Shown piece after piece: positions 34,658 through 43,176 of a stretch of DNA of 64,000 nucleotides (positions are counted from its first letter, which is position 1; every line of letters begins with the position of its first letter). Under the pieces are notes generated by a model. That model was not told where the DNA came from and did no database searches. It saw nothing but the letters and a program-made list of their open reading frames with translations. The position numbers and the translations under genes were made by a program. Origin of the DNA: Phytohabitans aurantiacus (GTDB lineage: Bacteria; Actinomycetota; Actinomycetes; Mycobacteriales; Micromonosporaceae); assembly GCF_027923225.1 (NCBI RefSeq), contig NZ_BSDI01000029.1:161872-225871 (forward strand), in the 5' to 3' direction.

Positions 34658-37600
34658 GTGAAAAGAATGCGGTGGCTGGCCATTCCAGTCAGCCTTGCCG
34701 TTCTGTGGGCGGCCTCACCATGGCGGGCGGGTTCGGCGGCGACGGCGGTGTCACCATTGTCCATCATGGATGCTCGTAGCGGCGTGGTGACGCTGGTGAC
34801 GGGCGACGTCGTCGAGGCTCGTGACGGCGCTATTGTCTCGGTACGCCCAGGCAAAGGGCGCGAGGGTGTGGGCTTCCTGACCCAGCGTCTGAATGGCCAT
34901 CAGTATGTGTTGCCGGGCGACGCGATGGGCCTGCTGTCGGCCGGTCGGGTGGATCGGACCCTCTTCGACGTCACCCGGCTGCTCGCGGACGGCTACGACG
35001 ACAAGCGGCGGGACGACGTTCCGCTGATCGTCCGGTACGAAGCGCAATCGGCACGGGCCGGCGTCCGGGATCGGGTCGGCAGGTACGCCACGGTGACCGG
35101 GGAGGTGCCCGCGCTCAACGTGGTCGCCGCGCGGACGGCAAAGCGGGACGCCGCCGCGTGGTGGAAAGACCTGACCGGCGGCAGCAAGAGTCGCGACCTC
35201 GCGGGCGGGCTGACGTCGATCGCGCTGGATGGCAAGCTGCGGCTCAGCCTCGACAAGAGCACCGCGCAGATCGGTGCGCCGGCGGCCTGGCAGGCCGGCT
35301 TCACCGGGAACGGGGTGCGGATCGCTGTACTGGACACCGGTGTGGACACCAGCCATCCCGACTTCGCGGGTCGCATCGCCGAGGTCCGTGACTTCACCGG
35401 GTCCACCGACGGCAAGGATGTGGACGGTCACGGTACGCATGTCGCTTCCATCATGGCCGGCAGCGGCGCGGCGTCCGGCGGGCGATACAAGGGTGTGGCG
35501 CCGGAGGCGACGCTGCTGGTCGGCAAGGTCTGTGCGGGTGACGAGTGCAACGAATCGGCACTGCTGGCCGGAATGCAGTGGGCCGCCGAGCAGGGCGCCA
35601 GGGTGGTGAACCTCAGCATCTCTCAGGCGGACACGCCGGGCCGTGACCTGGTCGAGGAGGCGATCGACGAGCTCAGCGCGAAGCACGGCACGCTGTTTGT
35701 CGTAGCCGCCGGCAACGACGGCGACCTGGGATCGGGCTCGGTGGGATCGCCATCCACCGCCGACGCCGCGCTGTCCGTGGCCGCGGGGACCCGCGACGAC
35801 GGTGTCGGCTCGTTCTCGGGGCGTGGGCCTCGGGCGGGCGACGCGGCCGTCAAGCCGGAGATCGCCGCACCCGGTGTGGATATCACGGCCGCGCGGTCGA
35901 GCACGTCGGAGCGTCCGGGTGACCAGTACACCCAGTTGAGTGGTACATCGATGGCCTCGCCGCACGTGGCGGGGGCGGCGGCGCTGCTCGTCCAGAAGCA
36001 TCCAAAGTGGACCAGCGGCCAGCTCAAGGCCGCTCTGGTCGGGACCGCTCGCCAGTTGACCGATGTGGACATCGACGCTCAGGGCGCCGGCCGGGTCGAC
36101 GCGGCGGCAGCGGTGCTGGCGCCGGTGGCGGCGGACACCAGCGTGCTCAACCTGGGCGTGCGGCAATGGCCACACGACGACGATGAGCCGGTGGTCAAGA
36201 CGGTGACGTATCGCAACGACAGCAACGATCCGATCCCGCTGAACCTGACCGGCGCGTTGACCGGGCCTGACGGAACAGCGCCGGCCTCCATGATCACCGT
36301 GGAACCCAGCCAGCTCACCGTACCGGCGGGCGGAACCGCGTCGGCCACCGTCACAGTGGACACAACGGTGTCCACACCAGACGGCAGGTACACCGGAAAG
36401 GTGACCGCGACGGCGGGTTCGGTCACGGTCAGCACGCTCGTCTCGGTGGTGCGGGAGGTGGAGAAACACGATCTGACCATCAAGGTGCTGGATCGGCGTG
36501 GAGAGCCGGCCCAGGCGTACAACAGCCTGATCACCTCGTGGGCGGACAACTCCAGCGTCTTCGAGTGGGAACCGGGTGAGCACACGACCAGGCTGCCGGC
36601 GGGCGACTACACGGTGGGTGGGCTGGTGGCCACCGACCCGTACACGGATGAGGAGACCGTAACCCTGCTGGCCCGGCCCAAGCTGCGCCTGGCCGCCGAC
36701 ACCACCATCGTGCTCGACGCTCGCGTCGGACGCCCGATCCAGGTCACCGTGCCCGAGCCGACCGCGACGTTCGTCGGCGCCTCGATGGGGTACCAGCTGC
36801 CGGCGACGTTCCCCGAATACCCGATCACGTTCAACTGGACCAATGAGGGGCGCGGCTTCGACAACATGTTCGTGGGACAACTCGGCTCGGCGACGAGTGA
36901 CACGTTCCAGTCGGAGATCAGCGCGGACTGGGCACGACCGGACGGCGCCGGCTCCTACCTGAACAGTCCGTACGCCTACCACCTCGGCTGGACCAGTACA
37001 GGGAAGATACCGACCGGTTTCACCCGGCAGCTGCGCCCAGCGGACCTGGCTACAGTCCAGAAAACCTTTCGCGGGCAGGCCGGGCGACACGCGCTGGTCG
37101 GTTCGGCCGTACGGGGCGCCACCGGCTTCATGGCAGACACCGAGATGTCGCTGCCGGCCGTGCGTACCGAGTACTACTACGGCAGCCCGCACGCCCGCTG
37201 GAACAACTTCTTCAACCAGATCGCCGGCCCGCGTCCAGCCCCCTCGCAGACCGTACTCGACAATGTGGACGTCCGATACGAATCCGGGCGTGGCTATCAG
37301 GAAACCTGGAACGGGGCCGTCTTCGGGCCCGCCTTCGGCTCGCGCACAGCCGAATACGGCGATGGGGTGATCCGGTCGCGCGACGACCATTTCTGGGCAA
37401 GCGTCGGCCTACTCGTCGACCCTGTGCCCAGTCACGGCGGCGCGCCGTATCACGTCACCGACAGCGCCCGCACGGCACTGTTCCGCGACGGGCAGTTGCT
37501 TGCCGAAGCGCCGCAACCCGGCCGCCTGTTCGCAGACCTGCCCGCCGCGGCGGCGAACTACCGGCTCGAATCCGAGCTCGACCGGAGCAGCTTCGCGACC

Positions 37601-37990
37601 GTGTCGACCAAGGTGGCCGTGGCCTGGACCTTCCGCTCGGCGCACGTCGACGCCAGCGTGCCCGTCGCTTTGCCGCTGATGGCAGTGCGGTATGCCCCGG
37701 CCCTGGACGAAAACAACGCGACCGCCGCCGGGCAACAACTCCAGATCCCGATCTGGGTGGAACACCAGCAGGACTCGGCGGCCGGCAAGGTCACCGGCCT
37801 GACCGTACAAGTGTCCTATGACGACGGTGTCACCTGGCAGGCGGCGGCGTTGAGCGGTGCCGGCGCACGCCGGACGGCATCGGTGCTCCACCCGGCCGGC
37901 GCACAGCACGTCTCGCTGCGCGCGGTCGCCACGGACAGCAACGGCGGCCGGGTAGAACAGACCATCTATCGCGCCTACCTATTGAAGTAG
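34658..37990 (+). CDS. Secreted S8 family serine protease (subtilisin-like), copy 2
   Basis: A 1110-residue subtilase with a GTG start six bases after AAGGAGG. The signal peptide ends near residue 28. The catalytic residues are Asp226 (VLDTGVD), His258 (GHGTHVAS) and Ser431 (GTSMASPHVAG), with oxyanion Asn in AAGNDG. Asp226 is at exactly the same position as in copy 1, and the long C-terminal region aligns throughout (PLMAVRYAPALDEN, VSYDDGVTWQ, final RAYLLK). It begins 30 bases after the anti-sigma-like gene, so it is probably transcribed with the sigma/anti-sigma pair and could be its regulatory output. Confidence 0.94.
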   Translation: MKRMRWLAIPVSLAVLWAASPWRAGSAATAVSPLSIMDARSGVVTLVTGDVVEARDGAIVSVRPGKGREGVGFLTQRLNGHQYVLPGDAMGLLSAGRVDRTLFDVTRLLADGYDDKRRDDVPLIVRYEAQSARAGVRDRVGRYATVTGEVPALNVVAARTAKRDAAAWWKDLTGGSKSRDLAGGLTSIALDGKLRLSLDKSTAQIGAPAAWQAGFTGNGVRIAVLDTGVDTSHPDFAGRIAEVRDFTGSTDGKDVDGHGTHVASIMAGSGAASGGRYKGVAPEATLLVGKVCAGDECNESALLAGMQWAAEQGARVVNLSISQADTPGRDLVEEAIDELSAKHGTLFVVAAGNDGDLGSGSVGSPSTADAALSVAAGTRDDGVGSFSGRGPRAGDAAVKPEIAAPGVDITAARSSTSERPGDQYTQLSGTSMASPHVAGAAALLVQKHPKWTSGQLKAALVGTARQLTDVDIDAQGAGRVDAAAAVLAPVAADTSVLNLGVRQWPHDDDEPVVKTVTYRNDSNDPIPLNLTGALTGPDGTAPASMITVEPSQLTVPAGGTASATVTVDTTVSTPDGRYTGKVTATAGSVTVSTLVSVVREVEKHDLTIKVLDRRGEPAQAYNSLITSWADNSSVFEWEPGEHTTRLPAGDYTVGGLVATDPYTDEETVTLLARPKLRLAADTTIVLDARVGRPIQVTVPEPTATFVGASMGYQLPATFPEYPITFNWTNEGRGFDNMFVGQLGSATSDTFQSEISADWARPDGAGSYLNSPYAYHLGWTSTGKIPTGFTRQLRPADLATVQKTFRGQAGRHALVGSAVRGATGFMADTEMSLPAVRTEYYYGSPHARWNNFFNQIAGPRPAPSQTVLDNVDVRYESGRGYQETWNGAVFGPAFGSRTAEYGDGVIRSRDDHFWASVGLLVDPVPSHGGAPYHVTDSARTALFRDGQLLAEAPQPGRLFADLPAAAANYRLESELDRSSFATVSTKVAVAWTFRSAHVDASVPVALPLMAVRYAPALDENNATAAGQQLQIPIWVEHQQDSAAGKVTGLTVQVSYDDGVTWQAAALSGAGARRTASVLHPAGAQHVSLRAVATDSNGGRVEQTIYRAYLLK

Positions 37991-37994
37991 CCGC

Positions 37995-38423
37995 TCAGAC
38001 GGTCGCCGCTGCCGTCGCCTCCTCACGCCGTTGAGCCAGAATCGAGTCGACAGACCACTTTCCTGGGCCGAGCACCGCGATCATCAGGAACGACCAGCAG
38101 AACAGCGCTGACAGTTCGCCGCCGTTGTTGAGCGGCAGCAGGGCGTCCGGCTGGTGCACGACAAAGTACGCGTACGCCATGGATCCGGAGCAGACGATCG
38201 CGGCGATGCGGGTGCCGAGGCCGGCCATGACCAGTACGCCGCCGGCGAACTGGATCAGTGCCGCCCACCAGCCGGGCCACGTGCCGACCGCGATCGCTTC
38301 GCCTGAGCCGCGATTGCCGCCGAAGACGCCGAACAGCGACGACGCGCCATGGATCGCGAACAGGAGGCCAAGTACGAACCGGAAGAGGGTGGTGACGAGG
38401 TCATTGAGGCGGGCAGGGTTCAT
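37995..38423 (-). CDS. DoxX family membrane protein
   Basis: A 142-residue protein with four membrane helices, beginning TLFRFVLGLLFAIHGASSLFG, the typical DoxX/SURF4-like N-terminus. A good ribosome site (GAGGAG) lies eight bases before ATG. DoxX proteins are linked to redox homeostasis and quinone or thiosulfate chemistry in various bacteria, but this small isolated form has no clear assigned role. It is convergent with the S8 protease with only four bases between stops, and divergent from the LacI regulator. Confidence 0.88.
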   Translation of the reverse strand: MNPARLNDLVTTLFRFVLGLLFAIHGASSLFGVFGGNRGSGEAIAVGTWPGWWAALIQFAGGVLVMAGLGTRIAAIVCSGSMAYAYFVVHQPDALLPLNNGGELSALFCWSFLMIAVLGPGKWSVDSILAQRREEATAAATV

Positions 38424-38642
38424 CGGATCTCCTCGGAGGACGGTCCCACGGCGTTGAGATCCTAACCCAATCTATTAATGCTGGTCTATGTTGTATCTCG
38501 TTGCGGCGGATGCTATGGCCGCCCAGCTTCTGGATGCCAGGTCGCGACCTGTCGAGGACGGGGAGTGGCCTGGCCTCCTCGGTGTACTCTTCGCTGCAAG
38601 CTGGAGACCGGAAGGGCTCCGGCGAGGTCGCACGCCGTGCTG

Positions 38643-38665
38643 AAACCTTTTCGAAAAGGTTTTCG
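38643..38665. promoter_or_regulatory. LacI-type operator 1 (upstream of the locus regulator)
   Basis: A perfect 20-base palindrome AAACCTTTTCGAAAAGGTTT overlaps a second one, CGAAAAGGTTTTCG. The latter is identical to the site before the importer. Its position about 60 bases before the lacI start suggests autoregulation. Confidence 0.8.
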
Positions 38666-38723
38666 TTTGCAGCGCCGTGAGGAGTGGTTCGTCAGGGCAT
38701 GCGGGTCGCCGAGGGAGCGTCAC

Positions 38724-39755
38724 ATGAGCACTGAACCGGAGATCCCGGTCAACCGGGCGGCGACCCTGACCGACGTCGCGAAGCTCGCCGGAGTGTCGGT
38801 GGCGACCGCGTCCAAGGCCATCAACGGGCGCGGCGACGTCCGGGCGGCGACGCGGCAACGGGTACTGGAGGCGGCGGAGATGCTGTCCTTCGCGCCCAAC
38901 GCCCTCGCTCGCGGGCTGCTCGGCGGCCGCACCGGCACCGTCGGCCTGCTGACCAGCGACCTGGAGGGCCGCTTCTCGATCCCCATCCTGATGGGGGCGG
39001 AGGACGCCTTCGGGGCTGGGCAGGTCTCGGTCTTCCTGTGCGACGCGCGCGGCGACGCGATCCGGGAGCGGTACCACGTGCGTGCCCTGCTGTCCCGGCG
39101 CGTAGACGGCCTGATAGTCGTGGGTTCCCGCACCGACCCTCGCCCGCCGCTGGCGGGCCCGATTCCCGTGCCCGTCGTGTACGTCTACGCCCCCTCCGCC
39201 AACCCGGACGACATCTCGATCACGGTCGACAACGTGGGCGGCGGGCGGCTCGCGATCGAGCACCTGCTGGCGTGCGGTCGGCGCAACATCGCGCACATCA
39301 CCGGCGACGCCGGCTACCAGGCGGCCCGGGACCGCGCCGACGGTGCCGCGGCCGCGCTCGCCGACGCGGGCCTGGCCATGCTGGACGGCAAGCCGTACTA
39401 CGGGTCGTGGGACGAGACCTGGGGGCGGGCGGCGGCGCACATCGTCGTCGAGCGGCACCCCGAGGTCGACGCGATCTTCTGCGGCAGCGACCAGATCGCC
39501 CGGGGTGTCCTGGAGACGCTTCGCGACCTCGGGCGCGACGTGCCCGGCAGCATCGCGGTGGCCGGGTTCGACAACTGGGAGGCCGTCGCTGCGCACTCCC
39601 GGCCGCGCCTGACCAGCATCGACATGAACCTCGAGCAGCTCGGTGCCGCGGCTGGCCGGCGGCTCTTCGCGGCCATCGACGGCGGCGACCTGCCGAGGTC
39701 CGACCAGTACCCCGGCCGCCTGGTGATGCGGGACTCCACAGCGCCCGCCCAGTGA
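38724..39755 (+). CDS. LacI family transcriptional regulator of the arabinose locus
   Basis: A 343-residue repressor. The ATG follows GAGGGAG by about six bases. The N-terminal helix-turn-helix reads TLTDVAKLAGVSVATASKAING with the minor-groove hinge LSFAPNALARGL, followed by a periplasmic-binding-like sugar domain (FCGSDQIARGVL, VAGFDNWEA). It stands directly before the ABC importer. Three copies of CGAAAA..TTTTCG flank it, and these are its probable operators. The effector is inferred to be L-arabinose or a short arabino-oligosaccharide from the neighbouring GH127 and GH43 enzymes. Confidence 0.93.
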   Translation: MSTEPEIPVNRAATLTDVAKLAGVSVATASKAINGRGDVRAATRQRVLEAAEMLSFAPNALARGLLGGRTGTVGLLTSDLEGRFSIPILMGAEDAFGAGQVSVFLCDARGDAIRERYHVRALLSRRVDGLIVVGSRTDPRPPLAGPIPVPVVYVYAPSANPDDISITVDNVGGGRLAIEHLLACGRRNIAHITGDAGYQAARDRADGAAAALADAGLAMLDGKPYYGSWDETWGRAAAHIVVERHPEVDAIFCGSDQIARGVLETLRDLGRDVPGSIAVAGFDNWEAVAAHSRPRLTSIDMNLEQLGAAAGRRLFAAIDGGDLPRSDQYPGRLVMRDSTAPAQ

Positions 39756-39791
39756 GGCGTCGTATTTAGTCAGCTGTCTATTCGTTCATTC

Positions 39792-39805
39792 CGAAAACAT
39801 TTTCG
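39792..39805. promoter_or_regulatory. LacI-type operator 2
   Basis: CGAAAACATTTTCG, a one-step variant of the other two sites, lies 37 bases beyond the lacI stop and 119 bases (centre to centre) upstream of operator 3. That distance is close to a whole number of helical turns and permits looping. Confidence 0.75.
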
Positions 39806-39878
39806 ACGCCGCCGGTGGTCGCGTAGGCCCTGGTGGCGATGGTCTGCGAGCGCCGCAGCCAGGCGTTGGAACCAACTG

Positions 39879-39907
39879 TTGACACAGCCGTAACAGACGG
39901 CCAGAAT
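39879..39907 (+). promoter_or_regulatory. Promoter of the sugar importer operon
   Basis: -35 TTGACA and -10-like CAGAAT are separated by 17 bases, followed directly by operator 3. The arrangement is the same as that before the pectate lyase. Confidence 0.6.
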
Positions 39908-39910
39908 TCC

Positions 39911-39924
39911 CGAAAAGGTTTTCG
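39911..39924. promoter_or_regulatory. LacI-type operator 3
   Basis: A perfect palindrome CGAAAAGGTTTTCG, identical to part of operator 1. It overlaps the expected transcription start of the importer operon, so bound repressor would block initiation. Confidence 0.8.
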
Positions 39925-40007
39925 GAGCGGCGGGAGACCTCGACGCCGTTCGCGTGTGGATCGGCCTGGATTTGAACTGATGACCGTTAAACCTGGGAGG
40001 ACCATCG

Positions 40008-41309
40008 ATGAGAGGAATCTTGGGTAGGCGCACCCTCATGCGTTCGTTGGCAGGGGTGCTCGTGGCGACGTTGACGTTCGGCGTGGCCGCGTGCGGCGAC
40101 GACGATCCGAAAGGCAGCGACGCGGCCGAGGCCGGACCCAACGGCGTAGACGACGGCAGCGAGCTCACACTGTGGACCCGTGCCCCTCTGGAGAAGCAGG
40201 CAAAGCTCCTGGTCGACGCCTACAACGCCAGCCACAAGAACCAGGTCAAGCTGACCGTGGTCCCCAACGACGACTACGTCGCGAAGGTCGGCGCGGCGGC
40301 GGGCTCCAGCGGCCTGCCGGACCTGTTCGCCGCCGACATCGTGTACGTGCCGAACTGGGTGAACCAGGGGCTGTTCCAGGACATCAGCAAGAACATCGAC
40401 GGCCTCAGCTTCAAGGACTCCATCAACAAGGGGCACCTGTCGGCCGGCACCGTCGACGGCAAGGCGCACGTGCTGCCGTTCGTGCTCGACCTGTCGATGC
40501 TGTTCTGGAACAAGCAGCTGTTCAAGGAAGCGGGGCTGGACCCGGAGAAGGCCCCGGCCACGCTTGACGAGTATGCCGCGGCCGCCAAGAAGGTACAGGC
40601 CCTGAAGAAGGACGGGGTGTACGGCACGGCGGCCGGCCTGAACTGCGGCGGCTGCCTGGTCTTCACCTGGTTCCCGTCGATCTGGGCCAGCGGTGGCGAG
40701 GTGCTGAGCGCCGACGGCAAGTCGTCCGAGCTCGCCAGCGACACGGCGCAGAAGGTCTACGGCACCTGGAACGACCTGTGGAAGTCCGGCGCCGTGCTGC
40801 CCTCCTCGTCGGGCGAGACGGGCCCGACGTGGACCGCCGCGTTCACCGAGGGCAAGGTCGGCCTGATGTTCTACCCGGCCACGCTGCTGTCGTCGACGCC
40901 GTTCGACGCGGGTGTCGCCGGCATCCCCGGCCCCAGCGGTGGTGCCTCGACGTTCGTCGGCGGTGACGGCATCGGTGTCTCGAAGGACTCGAAGAAGGCG
41001 GCACAGGCCTGGAACTTCCTGAGCTGGATGATGTCCGAGGACGCTCAGGTGGAGGTGCTGGCGAAGAACAAGGACGTGGTGTCCCGTTCCGACCTGGCGG
41101 GCAACAAGTACGCCGCCACCGACCCGCGGCTCGTCACCATCAACGAGGTGGCCGGCAAGGGTGACACGCCCGTCGCGATGAACTTCCAGCAGGCGTTCAA
41201 CGCGCCGAACAGCCCGTGGCTGACGCTGGTGCGCAACCAGGTGTTGGAAGGCAAGAGCGGCGAGCTGCAAAAGGACAACCAAGAAATCACCGCTGTACTC
41301 GGGCAGTAA
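40008..41309 (+). CDS. Sugar ABC transporter substrate-binding lipoprotein
   Basis: A 433-residue solute-binding protein of the family 1 (maltose/oligosaccharide) type. A ribosome site GGGAGG precedes the ATG. The lipoprotein signal ends in VAAC (Cys near residue 29), giving membrane anchoring. The body shows LTLWTRAPLEKQAKLLVDAYN, a typical EGKVGLMFYPATLL segment and a C-terminal EDAQVEVLAKNKDVVSRSDL. Together with the two downstream permeases it forms a CUT1-type importer. No ATPase gene is present; such systems usually share the MsiK ATPase encoded elsewhere. The ligand is inferred to be an arabino-oligosaccharide. Confidence 0.94.
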   Translation: MRGILGRRTLMRSLAGVLVATLTFGVAACGDDDPKGSDAAEAGPNGVDDGSELTLWTRAPLEKQAKLLVDAYNASHKNQVKLTVVPNDDYVAKVGAAAGSSGLPDLFAADIVYVPNWVNQGLFQDISKNIDGLSFKDSINKGHLSAGTVDGKAHVLPFVLDLSMLFWNKQLFKEAGLDPEKAPATLDEYAAAAKKVQALKKDGVYGTAAGLNCGGCLVFTWFPSIWASGGEVLSADGKSSELASDTAQKVYGTWNDLWKSGAVLPSSSGETGPTWTAAFTEGKVGLMFYPATLLSSTPFDAGVAGIPGPSGGASTFVGGDGIGVSKDSKKAAQAWNFLSWMMSEDAQVEVLAKNKDVVSRSDLAGNKYAATDPRLVTINEVAGKGDTPVAMNFQQAFNAPNSPWLTLVRNQVLEGKSGELQKDNQEITAVLGQ

Positions 41310-41393
41310 CTGTCCCGCCGCGGGCGCGTACCGACCGATGGTCCTTTGTGGCTGGTGCGCGCCCGCTCCGCCCGAACGAGAGGTTTCGTTTCC

Positions 41394-42257
41394 ATGAGAC
41401 GCGGCCGTCAGGCCTTGCTCGGTTGGCTCTACGCGACACCAACGGCGGTCTTCGTGGTGGCGCTGTTCGCCATCCCGCTGCTGCTCGTTATCAAGATGTC
41501 GGTGTCGAAGTGGCCGCTGCTCACCGGCGACCAGGGTTTCAACGCCCCCGCCAACTTCGAGAAGGCGGTCGACCACCGCTTCTTCACCGATTCCGTCGTC
41601 TTCACCCTCAAGTACACGGTGCTGGCGACGGTACTGCTGCTGGTTCTGGGCTTGGGCCTGGCACTGCTGGTGCAGGAGTCGAGCCGGTGGAACAACCTGC
41701 TCCGGGCGTCGTTCCTGATTCCCAGCGCGCTCGGCCTGGCCTCGGCGTCGCTGCTGTTCTACGTGTTCTACTCGCCGTACGCGAGCCCGCTGAAACCACT
41801 GATGGACAGTTGGGGCTTCACCTTCCTCGGCTCGCCGAACGCGGCGCTGTTCTCGACGACGTTTCTGATCGTGTGGCGCTACGCCGGTTTCTACATGGTG
41901 CTCATGCTCGTCGGCCTGCAGGGCATCCCGGCCGACGTGTTCGAGGCCGCCCGATCCGACGGCGCCACCCGCTGGCAGACCTTCTGGCGGGTCACGATGC
42001 CGCTGCTGCGTCCCACGCTTGCCCTCACGACCGTGCTCTGCGTGACCGGCTCCCTGCTGGCCTTCGAGCAGTTCTACATCCTCACGAAGGGCGGCCCGGA
42101 CAACAGCACCATCACCGTCGTCCAGCTCATCTACAGCGTGGCGTTCCAGGGACAGAACGACCTCGGTGTCGCCGCGGCCATCTCGGTCATCGTGCTCGTC
42201 GCGCTGGTCGTCATCAACGCGCTGCAGTTGCGCGCCTTCCGGTCCGAGGAGAGCTGA
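41394..42257 (+). CDS. Sugar ABC transporter permease (MalF-type)
   Basis: A 287-residue protein with six membrane helices. The ATG is preferred over an upstream GTG because it follows GAGAGG and starts MRRGRQALLGWLYATPTAVF, the usual family N-terminus. The EAA loop is seen as DVFEAARSDGATRWQTFWRVTMPLLRPT, which contacts the ATPase. It overlaps no neighbour and lies 84 bases after the binding-protein gene and 4 bases before the next permease, in one operon. Confidence 0.94.
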   Translation: MRRGRQALLGWLYATPTAVFVVALFAIPLLLVIKMSVSKWPLLTGDQGFNAPANFEKAVDHRFFTDSVVFTLKYTVLATVLLLVLGLGLALLVQESSRWNNLLRASFLIPSALGLASASLLFYVFYSPYASPLKPLMDSWGFTFLGSPNAALFSTTFLIVWRYAGFYMVLMLVGLQGIPADVFEAARSDGATRWQTFWRVTMPLLRPTLALTTVLCVTGSLLAFEQFYILTKGGPDNSTITVVQLIYSVAFQGQNDLGVAAAISVIVLVALVVINALQLRAFRSEES

Positions 42258-42261
42258 CCCG

Positions 42262-43176
42262 ATGACCGTCGTATCACGTACCACCTCGACGGCCGCAGGG
42301 GGCGGGCGCAGGCCAGCGGGAGCCCCGCGCCACCGGCCCGGGGCGCGTCGGGTCAGCATCGCCGGCATCGCGCTGCGAACGCCGTACTGGGTGTTCACCG
42401 GCGCGCTGGCGCTGATCTTCCTGGCGCCGCTCGTTTGGACGGCGGTCGCCTCGGTCTCCCCGCAGGCCGGCACCAACCAGGTCGACGGCTGGGGTTTCGG
42501 CAACTACGAGACGCTGGCCCGCTACCAGGCCGGTATCTGGCGCTACCTGTTCAACTCCGCGTTCGTGTCCCTGCTGACGGTCGCGCTGACGCTGGTGATT
42601 TCGTTCTTCGGCGGCTACGCGTTCGCACGGTTCCGCTTCCCGGGAAAGAACGTGCTGTTCCTGCTCACGCTCGCCATCCTGATGGTGCCGTACGCGACGC
42701 TGCTGATCCCGTTGTACGTGCTGCTCAACGAGGTGGGCCTGGCCAACTCGCTGGTCGGCGTGGCCCTGGTGCTCACGATGTTCCAGCTGCCCTTCTCGAC
42801 CTTCCTGATGCGCATCTCGTTCGAGGCGGTGCCGCGGGAGCTCGACGAGGCGGCGACGGTGGATGGCTGCTCGTCGTTCGGCGCGCTGTGGCGGGTACTG
42901 CTGCCCGCGGTCAAGCCGGGCCTCATCACCGTTGGACTGTTTTCGTTTCTGGCCGCGTGGAACGACTTCTTCGCACCGCTGATCCTCATCAACGACACCG
43001 AGCGCATGACGCTTCCGCTCGCCGTGTCCAACCTGCGCGGCCAGGTGCAGGGTGTCGTCGACTACGGGGCGACCGAAGCGGGCGTGGTCATTCTCGCCCT
43101 GCCATGCATCGTGCTGTTCCTGCTGCTTCAACGACACTACGTGCGCGGCTTCATGTCGGGCGCGCTGAAAGGATGA
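42262..43176 (+). CDS. Sugar ABC transporter permease (MalG-type)
   Basis: A 304-residue protein with six membrane helices; the start MTVVSRTT follows GAGGAGAG. The EAA motif reads ELDEAATVDGCSSFGALWRVLLPAVKPG. The N-terminus has an unusually long Arg-rich cytoplasmic leader of about 35 residues before the first helix. Its stop overlaps the start of the GH127-like gene (ATGA), so transport and intracellular hydrolysis are translationally coupled. Confidence 0.94.
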   Translation: MTVVSRTTSTAAGGGRRPAGAPRHRPGARRVSIAGIALRTPYWVFTGALALIFLAPLVWTAVASVSPQAGTNQVDGWGFGNYETLARYQAGIWRYLFNSAFVSLLTVALTLVISFFGGYAFARFRFPGKNVLFLLTLAILMVPYATLLIPLYVLLNEVGLANSLVGVALVLTMFQLPFSTFLMRISFEAVPRELDEAATVDGCSSFGALWRVLLPAVKPGLITVGLFSFLAAWNDFFAPLILINDTERMTLPLAVSNLRGQVQGVVDYGATEAGVVILALPCIVLFLLLQRHYVRGFMSGALKG

